Assembly (NCBI GenBank): GCA_030631525.1
Contig: DAOVKY010000007.1
Location: 1 to 12,509 of the forward strand
Direction: 5' to 3'
DNA from: a bacterium
GTDB taxonomy: Bacteria; JAHJDO01
Length of the DNA: 12,509 nt
A model generated the notes under the pieces. The model was not told the DNA's origin, ran no database searches, and saw only the letters and a program-made list of their open reading frames with translations. Positions 6,150-12,509 of the stretch are shown here, in pieces. Position 1 is the stretch's first letter. Each line of letters begins with the position of its first letter. The position numbers and the translations under genes are program-made.

Positions 6150-8093
6150 ATGTGGAAAACGTTCTACAATAATTTCCGCGGCAGGTTGAGTGGCGAGATG
6201 GCTCTCATGCAGGCATGTGAGCAGAATCGTATCGAGCGCTATTTCACGTTCCCGAACTTTGAGCGTTCTGCAGAGAGGTGTGGCGAAGAGCTTCGCCGTG
6301 CAGGTCTCTCCGATGTGGAAGTAGAGACATTCCCTGCCGATGGAAAGACATCGTGGTCGGGCTGGCGGGCAATGAAGGCGTGGGATGTGGAATCTGCTCG
6401 TCTGTGGATGACTGTGCCGCACCAAGAGCTGCTCGCGGACTGGGATCTGAGACCACAGAGCCTCGTGATGTATTCTGGTCCGTTCGAGGCGGAGAGAAAT
6501 CTCATTGAATGGAACGGGGAGACTGATGTGGATCTCTCGCAGAAAATTCCCCTCACACGCCATCGGATCAACGACCTATTCCCTCAGATGCGACGCCTCA
6601 ATGTGTGCGGGATTGTCTCGGACTTTATTGGAACGTTGCCCGGGGTGCGGGACAGATTCGACCTACCAGATGATGTGCGTTGGGAGAACAGTGCGATTCT
6701 CGAGGGTTACGGAGGTTACTGGGGCTTCATGCTCACGCCGCGCCAGGGCGAGATGTTGAGGAACCTATTGCAGCAGGGGAGCGTGCGATTGCGCGTCGAG
6801 ATCAAGAGCCGTGTGTACAATGGTTCTTTCAAGTCGGCCACAGGTGTGATTCGCGGGGCTGAGTTACCCGATGAGGAGATACTTTTCTTGACTCACCTAT
6901 ACGAGCCGGGAGCCAACGATAATGCGTCAGGAGTCGGGCTTGGACTTGAACTGGCGCGAAGCCTGAATGAGGCTATTGAAGACGGTTCCCTGCCTCGTCC
7001 ACGGAGAAGCATTCGCTTTCTCTTCAACTGGGAGGGATACGGCCTCTATGCCTGGGTTCACAGGCATAGAGATCGCGTGCGTCATATCCTTGGGGGACTA
7101 AATATTGACGAAATCGGTGTCGATCAGGCTGGAGGGCGGTCAGTGGTGCATCTTTTTATGCCACCGGCAGCGAATCCCTCTTGCATTGGGGATCTTCTTA
7201 CCCACCTTTCGTCTAAAATCCTGTCGCCTCGCGTGCGGTGGAAGGCGGTTGCAGACCGCGCCGAGATAATAAACGATACTATCACTTCGGATCCCAACAT
7301 AGACATTGTTCTGCCGTGTCTGATCCAGTATCCTTCACGCAATTATCATTCATCCGCAGATACTTTGGACACACTGAGCGCTGAGGTGATGGAGGCCATC
7401 GGCCTCGTGAGTGCAACTCATCTCAACTTTCTTGCCAATGCCGGGCAGGAAGAGGCGGGATATCTTGCGCGTCTTTCAGTCGGTGCGTGTCGGCAGAAGC
7501 TCCATGAGACTGAACTGCGATTGCGTGCTGGCTCATGGCCTTTTGGTGCCAGACGCACAAAGCAGTGGTTTGCCGAGCAGTTCTTGATGAAGGCTGAGTC
7601 GCTTGCAAAGTTCGGTTTCGGGACGGATAAAGTCAAAGCACTCAAAAGAGAAATGGCTGAAATACTGAGAAACTGGTTCGGAGCATATCAAATGCTCTTC
7701 CCCAAAGAGTCGCTGCGCTGCGCAGGGAAACAGCTTTTAGAACGGGCTTCGTCTCTGGTTCTCCATAGGGCAACCATGGGTGCGCCAAAGGCATGGGGCA
7801 GCCTTGTGCTTTCGGGCGAACAGGAGGAGAACTACTGGCGCTTTCTCTACGAGAACAATCTCGATCTGCTTTTTCACCGCATCTGCTACTGGGCGAACGG
7901 CAGGCGGTCACTCCTTGAGATTGTTGATCGCCTCGAGTTTGAACTGGACGAGCTCCTCGGTGACACCGCAATAGCCCGAACCTCATCTGGATCTCTTATT
8001 TCGGATGAAAGGTCAGTCGAGCTGGATCTGGAAACTATTCTCTACATCACGGATCTAATAGTTCAGAATGGATATTTGAAGGCAGGCAATTGA
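6150..8093 (+). CDS. DUF4910/M28-type aminopeptidase-like protein with C-terminal winged helix
   Basis: A 647-residue protein; GAGGG at 6139-6143 lies six bases before ATG 6150. The middle carries a co-catalytic zinc peptidase core: HLYEPGANDNASG (H249, D257), NWEGYGLYAW (E295), LNIDEIG (D320) and NYHSSADTLDTL (H400). The short H-to-D spacing is like the DUF4910/DUF2172 aminopeptidase branch of M28. The second Glu of the usual EE pair, a zinc ligand in M28, is Gly296, so activity is uncertain. The region 141-230 fits the inserted PA-like/DUF4910 subdomain. The C-terminus (about 567-643: YWANGRRSLLEI, then DLETILYITDLIVQNGYL) resembles the winged-helix domain of that family. No signal peptide is seen. 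It is much GC-richer (36-37 of 60 in 6361-6420 and 6901-6960) than its neighbours, a sign of acquisition. Confidence 0.75.
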   Translation: MWKTFYNNFRGRLSGEMALMQACEQNRIERYFTFPNFERSAERCGEELRRAGLSDVEVETFPADGKTSWSGWRAMKAWDVESARLWMTVPHQELLADWDLRPQSLVMYSGPFEAERNLIEWNGETDVDLSQKIPLTRHRINDLFPQMRRLNVCGIVSDFIGTLPGVRDRFDLPDDVRWENSAILEGYGGYWGFMLTPRQGEMLRNLLQQGSVRLRVEIKSRVYNGSFKSATGVIRGAELPDEEILFLTHLYEPGANDNASGVGLGLELARSLNEAIEDGSLPRPRRSIRFLFNWEGYGLYAWVHRHRDRVRHILGGLNIDEIGVDQAGGRSVVHLFMPPAANPSCIGDLLTHLSSKILSPRVRWKAVADRAEIINDTITSDPNIDIVLPCLIQYPSRNYHSSADTLDTLSAEVMEAIGLVSATHLNFLANAGQEEAGYLARLSVGACRQKLHETELRLRAGSWPFGARRTKQWFAEQFLMKAESLAKFGFGTDKVKALKREMAEILRNWFGAYQMLFPKESLRCAGKQLLERASSLVLHRATMGAPKAWGSLVLSGEQEENYWRFLYENNLDLLFHRICYWANGRRSLLEIVDRLEFELDELLGDTAIARTSSGSLISDERSVELDLETILYITDLIVQNGYLKAGN

Positions 8094-8129
8094 GGAGGTG
8101 GAATACTGCGAAATTAACTTATGTTAATT
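8093..8129. promoter_or_regulatory. orphan Shine-Dalgarno and 7-bp palindrome
   Basis: AGGAGGTG (8093-8100) overlaps the stop of the aminopeptidase-like gene but has no ATG, GTG or TTG at usable distance; the next gene has its own AAGGAG at 8150-8155. Just downstream, AATTAAC (8112-8118) and GTTAATT (8123-8129) form an inverted repeat with a TTAT spacer. The first may be the remains of a deleted gene's start; the second could be an operator half-site pair or a chance AT palindrome. Confidence in function is low. Confidence 0.35.
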
Positions 8130-8161
8130 AAACTATAACCTAATATTATAAGGAGACGAAA

Positions 8162-9337
8162 ATGTCAGAGAAATTTGTTATAGGCCAGATAGGTTGTGGA
8201 CTCTTTGCTATGGCTCATCATGGGCCAAATGTAATGCAAAATCCCTATATTAGCAGGATAAAATGGGCCTGCGATATATCAGAGAAAAAGGCTAAGGAAT
8301 ATGCCCGTAAATTTAAGGCAGAAAAAATTACCGATTCATTTACTGATGTAACAACCGATCCAGAAGTGGATATCATTTTAATAGCTACTTCCCATGAAGC
8401 GCGGGTCCCTATTGTCGAAAGTGCTGCTAAACACGGCAAGCATATTTTTTGTGAGAAGCCCATGGCTATGACAGAATGGGAGTGTTACCAAATTATACGG
8501 GCTGTCCGCAAAAACAAAATCAAATTCTGCGTGGATTATATGCGAAGCACCGCACCTGCAGTGGTGGCATTAAAAAGAGAATGGCTTGAACACAAAAAGA
8601 ATCCAGAGCATCAGTCATGGCGCTATGTTGAAACAAAGCGGGAGAAATTTTTAGAAGAAAAGGTGACTGATTTTTTTGTCCGAGTTCAGGATGAAAGTGC
8701 AAGTTACGGTCTGCGGCACCTGGATCCATTTACAGGAAGAGGCTTGATTGTTGGTGAGGCCGGGCATTGGCTTGATCTGGCCTGCTGGCTTTTTGATAAT
8801 GATCGTCCCGTAGAGATAAGAGCCTGGGGATCAACCCGTATGCGATATGGAATTCATCTTTCTTTTCAGAGTGGCAATGCCTTTACGATTACCATGACTC
8901 CAAATGGCACTTTTGACTATCCAAAAGAGGTGTATGAGATTGCCCATGATGGAGCGTTATTCAGAATGGAATTCTTTGTTGAAAATCAGTACTATGGCAG
9001 GCCAGGAAAGGAGAAAGAAATTTTCCCTTTAACTCATGATTCACAGCCGGGTGTAGGGAGACAGGGCGGATTGAGCGGGTATTTAGAAAAACAAGCTGCT
9101 AATCATAAAAAATCAACTACTCTCAAGGAAGAATGGCTTTCAATCCAGACCAATCATGGCTTGGAAAAGATGTTTAATGCTTTTATTGATTCAGTTCGTA
9201 ACAATACTCCTACTCTTTGTGATGAGATAGATGGATATCATGCAACCTATCTGGCAAATCTAGCCATGAAATCCATTGAAGTCAATCACCCCTTGCCTGT
9301 TTCTGTGGATAAATGGGATTATTATGTGCATGTCTGA
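8162..9337 (+). CDS. Gfo/Idh/MocA-family dehydrogenase, long form
   Basis: A 391-residue Gfo/Idh/MocA oxidoreductase with ribosome site AAGGAG (8150-8155), six bases before ATG 8162. Motifs: GCGLFA at 11-16 for the dinucleotide, CEKPMAM at 97-103 (K99 catalytic), and GEAGHWLDLACWL at 198-210 (H202, D205). It is about 50 residues longer than the 5077 protein because of an insertion of charged residues around 140-190 (HKKNPEH, VETKREKFLEEK) between the Rossmann domain and the catalytic His block. Such long forms are common among uncharacterised Gfo/Idh proteins of plant-polysaccharide and marine degraders. Substrate not assignable. The short gap after its stop (56 bases) leads to the SDR gene, so the two are probably co-transcribed. 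Confidence 0.88.
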   Translation: MSEKFVIGQIGCGLFAMAHHGPNVMQNPYISRIKWACDISEKKAKEYARKFKAEKITDSFTDVTTDPEVDIILIATSHEARVPIVESAAKHGKHIFCEKPMAMTEWECYQIIRAVRKNKIKFCVDYMRSTAPAVVALKREWLEHKKNPEHQSWRYVETKREKFLEEKVTDFFVRVQDESASYGLRHLDPFTGRGLIVGEAGHWLDLACWLFDNDRPVEIRAWGSTRMRYGIHLSFQSGNAFTITMTPNGTFDYPKEVYEIAHDGALFRMEFFVENQYYGRPGKEKEIFPLTHDSQPGVGRQGGLSGYLEKQAANHKKSTTLKEEWLSIQTNHGLEKMFNAFIDSVRNNTPTLCDEIDGYHATYLANLAMKSIEVNHPLPVSVDKWDYYVHV

Positions 9338-9393
9338 AAAAATGAGCATTCAAACTAAATTTTGACTTTTAACATAGGAGAAAGGAGAAAAAG

Positions 9394-10392
9394 ATGAATG
9401 AGATGAAACTAAAAAACATTTTTGTTACAGGAGCAAGCGGTAAAATTGGCAGAGCGCTTCTTCCAGAGCTTATAGCCAAGGGCTACAAAATAAGAGCGCT
9501 TGAGTTTGAAGAAGATGTGATTGAGTGTAAAAAAGATGTAGAAATAATGCAGGGAGATTTAAGAGATCCTTCTCTTGCCAAAAAGGCCATTCAGGATATG
9601 GATGCTGTTATTCATTTGGCAAACTGCAAAGAAAACAGAGAGCTGTTTCTGGATACAAATATAAAGGGAACCTTCTATCTTCTTGATGAAGCAAAAAACT
9701 GCGGTCGTATAAAACAGTTTATTCAGGCAGGTTCAGATGCAAGAGCAGGTATCTATCACTATCCTCGTCCTTATCCCATTGATGAAACATATCCTCACAG
9801 CGCTTACCCGGGTTATTATGCTTTTTCCAAGGTTCTTGAGGAGACAATGTGTGAGCAATATACCATTCAGCATAAATTGCCTATCACAGTTCTTCGTTTC
9901 TCATGGGTACATGATGAAGATGACTTTCTTTGTCATATCACATTAAAGGAACCGAACTTCGGTGTTCCTGTATGGAAAGAGCTGGCTAAGACCGCTGAGC
10001 AGAAAGAGTTCTTTGAAAAAGATATGGATGGAGTGGCAAAACTTGTTCACCACGGAGGCAAACCAGGAATCCGTCATATAGTAGGCATTAAGGATGCTGT
10101 TCAGGGAGTTATTCTTGCAACAGGAAATCCTTCTGCTATCGGACAAGCGTTCACGATCACAGGGCCTTCTGCTTTCAGCTACGGCTTTGCCGCTGAGTAT
10201 ATATCGAAAAAACTGAACATTCCCATAGTAGAGTTTGAGTATGATAAATTTCACGATTTTATTCATACCATTGCAAAGGCAAGATCAATCCTTGGATATA
10301 ACCCAGAATATGACATAACGAAAATTATTGACTCTGCAATAGAGTTCAGAAAGTCAGGCAAAAAACGTCATCAAACAAAGTATATAGGATGA
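9394..10392 (+). CDS. extended SDR: NAD-dependent epimerase/dehydratase
   Basis: A 332-residue extended short-chain dehydrogenase/reductase. The NAD(P) loop is TGASGKIG (12-19, TGxxGxxG), followed by GDLRD (54-58) and the catalytic set: Ser114 in QAGSDARAG, and Tyr142/Lys146 in YYAFSK (YxxxK). Such proteins act on nucleotide sugars or, as here in a catabolic array, on free sugars, uronic acids or lactones (uronate dehydrogenase and sugar-epimerase branches share this layout). AAAGGAG at 9381-9387 precedes ATG 9394 by about six bases. It follows the 8162 dehydrogenase closely and precedes the amidohydrolase by 66 bases, consistent with one operon. The exact substrate is not recognisable. Confidence 0.85.
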   Translation: MNEMKLKNIFVTGASGKIGRALLPELIAKGYKIRALEFEEDVIECKKDVEIMQGDLRDPSLAKKAIQDMDAVIHLANCKENRELFLDTNIKGTFYLLDEAKNCGRIKQFIQAGSDARAGIYHYPRPYPIDETYPHSAYPGYYAFSKVLEETMCEQYTIQHKLPITVLRFSWVHDEDDFLCHITLKEPNFGVPVWKELAKTAEQKEFFEKDMDGVAKLVHHGGKPGIRHIVGIKDAVQGVILATGNPSAIGQAFTITGPSAFSYGFAAEYISKKLNIPIVEFEYDKFHDFIHTIAKARSILGYNPEYDITKIIDSAIEFRKSGKKRHQTKYIG

Positions 10393-10458
10393 AGTGAATA
10401 TAGAAAATTTTAAGTAGATATTATTAAAACAGAAAAGTGTAAATTGGGAGGAAAAGAT

Positions 10459-11274
10459 ATGTTTATTAATCATTGTCATGTAGCCCCTAATGGAGTTTTT
10501 GAAAAGGAATTTAGAAGAGCAGGAATCCCCGATAGAATGACTTCAGAAAGCGGAACACTGGAAGCATTATCAAAAATCATGGAATCGCTGGAAATTACGA
10601 AAGCCATAGCCTTTGCCCCATTTCCTTATCAGATAGCGACAGGCGCAAATGACTGGCTATGCGATTCTTTAAAAAAATATCCCAATATTAAAGGTTTTGC
10701 TACGCTAAATCCTAAAGGGACAGAAGCACCTTTATTATTGGATTATTACATCGGGCAGGGACTTGTGGGCTGTAAGATACATCCACCGGTATTTAAGGTC
10801 AGGATTAATGATCCTGCGCTAAATGATTTTTATGCTAAGGCTCAAAAATTAAACATTCCTCTATTGTTTCATACAGGTGTTCACGGCTGGCAGTTAAATC
10901 AATATATGCCTCTATTATTAGATGAAGTAGCGCAGAAATTCCCCTCCCTGAAAATAATAATTGAACATATTGGAGGCATAGCATTTTTTGACCAGGCATT
11001 GGCTGTTTTGCAAAACAATCCAAATTGTTATGCCGGGATAACCGGGGTTTTGAGTTACAATAATCCAGGATACTACATACCGAACGAGAAAATAAATCTT
11101 TTGATAAAAACAGTTGGTTCTGAACGTATAATATACGGGCTTGATTATCCATATGGAAGTTTAGAAAATTGGAGAAAAGAAATTGAGATAATAAATGCCT
11201 GGAAAATAAGCGAAGATGATAAACTTAATATACTTGGCAGGACTTTGGAAAAAGTGATTGATTCGGGAAAATAA
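10459..11274 (+). CDS. amidohydrolase-2 family metal-dependent hydrolase
   Basis: A 271-residue TIM-barrel amidohydrolase of the amidohydrolase-2 (ACMSD-like) family. Metal and catalytic residues are in the expected order: NHCH at 4-7 (H5, H7), GCKIHPP (104-110, K106/H108), LLFHTG (H138), IIEHIGG (H170), and GLDYPYG (D229), corresponding to the late catalytic Asp. Members hydrolyse lactones or amides or decarboxylate aromatic acids; lactone hydrolysis after a dehydrogenase step would fit this neighbourhood, but that is inference. GGGAGG at 10446-10451 lies seven bases before ATG 10459, so I prefer this start to a TTG at 10444 that overlaps the ribosome site. Gap to the next gene is about 51 bases. 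Confidence 0.85.
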   Translation: MFINHCHVAPNGVFEKEFRRAGIPDRMTSESGTLEALSKIMESLEITKAIAFAPFPYQIATGANDWLCDSLKKYPNIKGFATLNPKGTEAPLLLDYYIGQGLVGCKIHPPVFKVRINDPALNDFYAKAQKLNIPLLFHTGVHGWQLNQYMPLLLDEVAQKFPSLKIIIEHIGGIAFFDQALAVLQNNPNCYAGITGVLSYNNPGYYIPNEKINLLIKTVGSERIIYGLDYPYGSLENWRKEIEIINAWKISEDDKLNILGRTLEKVIDSGK

Positions 11275-11325
11275 GGGGACAATTGCTCTTGCTATTTTAA
11301 AACGAAATACATAACATAGGAAGAT

Positions 11326-12354
11326 ATGATGAGGTATAAATCAGTTATTTTAGGATGCGGACCCAGGGCAGCAGTTCATATCAAGGCATATGAAGGAATA
11401 GATGAGATACACTTAAATGCTGCTTGCGATAAAGACGAAGCAAGGCTTAGTGAGTATGGCAAAAGGTTTAAAATCCCTGCGCTCTATACAGATTTTGAAG
11501 AAATGCTTAAGAAAGAACATCCTGATATTCTTCACATTGTTACCCCGCCAAGTATAAGAGAAATCCCTATTGAAACTGCGGCGCAATTTGGTGTTAAGGG
11601 CATTATTGTTGAAAAACCAATAGCATTGAATCAGACACAGACCAGGAAGATTAAGGAAATCGTACAACGCACAGGCATCAAAATTGCCGTGAATACGCAA
11701 AGAAGGTATTTTAAGAGCTGCCAGAGTCTTAAAAAGATTCTAGATGAAGGAAAGATAGGAGATATTTGTTTTATCCGTTGCGTAACCAAGGGAAATATTC
11801 TTTCTATGGGTCCACATATGGTGGATTTAACAATGTTCTTTTTGAGGGATATGTCCCCTACGCATGTATGGGCAACTGCGTATGGGATGAACGGTTATGA
11901 CTATGGACATCCTGCGCCTGCTAATATGATGATTAATTTTCTCTTTCCCGGACAGATTACAGTTTACTGTGAGGATGCTGAAGACGCAGTTGGTGTATTA
12001 GGTGAAACGGATTTCTGGCAACACGCTGAATTTGACTTTTGGGGGACAAAAGGCCGCGCGTGGTGGACACAGAACAGGGATTGGGGATACCAATCCGAAG
12101 GCATGGTCAAGCCGTATCTGGAGAAAACTTGTTGGGATGAAGACGACATTCCAGGACAAAGAGAGTTTACGCGCGCAATGGCTTATTGGCTGGATGATGA
12201 AAGCAAGGTGCATTTGAATTGTCTGGACAACGCATTAAAGGGTTTTGATGCAATTATGGGAGCTTTCCAGTCCGCCTATACTGGAAAGTGTGTTAAACTG
12301 CCGGCAGATATTCCGGATGATATCAATGAGAAGCTGGAGAAGAAAATAAAATGA
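11326..12354 (+). CDS. Gfo/Idh/MocA-family dehydrogenase
   Basis: A 342-residue Gfo/Idh/MocA oxidoreductase. GCGPRA (10-15) is the dinucleotide loop, slightly off the GxGxxG norm; VEKPIA at 95-100 holds the catalytic lysine K97; MGPHMVDLTMFF at 161-172 gives the His/Asp pair (H164, D167). A WGTKGRAWW block near the end of the alpha/beta domain and a QREFTRAMAYWL helix fit the family. Two ATGs stand together (11326 and 11329); AGGA at 11318-11321 suits the second slightly better (spacing seven), so the true start may be three bases later. The gene ends 18 bases before the ATG of the next Gfo/Idh gene, which implies co-transcription. Confidence 0.88.
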   Translation: MMRYKSVILGCGPRAAVHIKAYEGIDEIHLNAACDKDEARLSEYGKRFKIPALYTDFEEMLKKEHPDILHIVTPPSIREIPIETAAQFGVKGIIVEKPIALNQTQTRKIKEIVQRTGIKIAVNTQRRYFKSCQSLKKILDEGKIGDICFIRCVTKGNILSMGPHMVDLTMFFLRDMSPTHVWATAYGMNGYDYGHPAPANMMINFLFPGQITVYCEDAEDAVGVLGETDFWQHAEFDFWGTKGRAWWTQNRDWGYQSEGMVKPYLEKTCWDEDDIPGQREFTRAMAYWLDDESKVHLNCLDNALKGFDAIMGAFQSAYTGKCVKLPADIPDDINEKLEKKIK

Positions 12355-12372
12355 AATATGGAGGAGAAGAAA

Positions 12373-12509
12373 ATGGATAAACTGAGATATGGTGTAATAG
12401 GTACAGGCTGGTTTGGGGAAATACATATTGAAACGTTATCAACTTTACCAAATGTAGATGTGGTGGGTATATCCCGGAGGTCTATAAAACCGTTAAAGGA
12501 AATTGCAAG
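12373..12509 (+). CDS. Gfo/Idh/MocA-family dehydrogenase, N-terminal fragment
   Basis: The right edge cuts this gene after about 45 codons. GGAGGAG at 12360-12366 precedes ATG 12373 by six bases. The visible part is an N-terminal Rossmann unit with GTGWFG at 10-15 and a distal basic pair typical of the family. By hand alignment about 25 of 45 residues equal the start of the 5077 protein (shared MDK, YGVIG, FGE, LKEIA), so they are paralogues within one array. The complete gene lies outside the window. Confidence 0.85.
   Translation, partial: MDKLRYGVIGTGWFGEIHIETLSTLPNVDVVGISRRSIKPLKEIA

Noticed and set aside
5416..6563. Long minus-strand open frames overlapping 5077-6075 and the start of the 6150 gene
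   Set aside because: They are antisense to genes with clear family motifs, lack ribosome sites, and their translations show no recognisable domains.
7418..7986. Minus-strand and alternative-frame open frames inside the aminopeptidase-like gene
   Set aside because: High-GC genes give long spurious frames; these overlap a protein with clear metal-site motifs and carry no family signal.
10444..10458. TTG start for the amidohydrolase gene
   Set aside because: The codon overlaps its own ribosome site; ATG 10459 has a normal spacing and places the HxH motif at the usual position.

Overview
The window is a dense, single-strand array of metabolic genes. Every gene I can support is on the + strand, gaps are mostly 30-200 bases, and nearly every start has a Shine-Dalgarno site. 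I see no tRNA, rRNA, CRISPR array, transposase or integrase. The gene families point to an uncultured Gram-negative bacterium of the kind that is rich in Gfo/Idh/MocA oxidoreductases and non-haem UroD-like proteins (Poribacteria, Lentisphaerae/Planctomycetes, Omnitrophica-type lineages). The lineage is inference; no taxonomic marker gene is present.

Layout. 1-209: C-terminal end of a TolB/PD40 beta-propeller protein. 226-615: a small membrane-anchored double zinc ribbon protein. 637-667: a perfect 13-bp hairpin. From 697 onward comes the metabolic array: an atypical Gfo/Idh (697), a UroD/MtaA-like protein lacking the usual cysteines (1719), a VOC/glyoxalase-fold protein (2841), a nitrilase-superfamily amidase with a complete E-K-C triad (3210), a GNAT acetyltransferase (4401), a Gfo/Idh (5077), a GC-rich DUF4910/M28-type aminopeptidase-like protein with a C-terminal winged helix (6150), a third Gfo/Idh (8162), an extended SDR epimerase/dehydratase (9394), an amidohydrolase-2 (10459), a fourth Gfo/Idh (11326), and the start of a fifth (12373) that is a clear paralogue of the one at 5077.

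How the genes may work together: four to five NAD(P)-dependent sugar/polyol-type dehydrogenases, an SDR, an amidohydrolase, a C-N hydrolase, a VOC protein and a UroD-like protein suggest a catabolic island for oxidised or amidated carbohydrate derivatives. The exact substrate cannot be read from sequence, and no transporter or regulator lies inside the window.

The most unusual observation is in the gaps. At least three intergenic stretches hold decayed beginnings or pieces of genes: a 36-nt piece (35 identical) of the UroD-like gene at 4351-4386; a frameshifted start of the VOC gene at 6075-6135; and a 22-codon stub resembling a GH4 glycosidase N-terminus at 4926-4994. Together with sharp changes in base composition from gene to gene (about 20-30% GC in sampled nitrilase lines, about 60% in the aminopeptidase-like gene), this indicates an array built and trimmed by repeated gain and loss of interchangeable metabolic genes.
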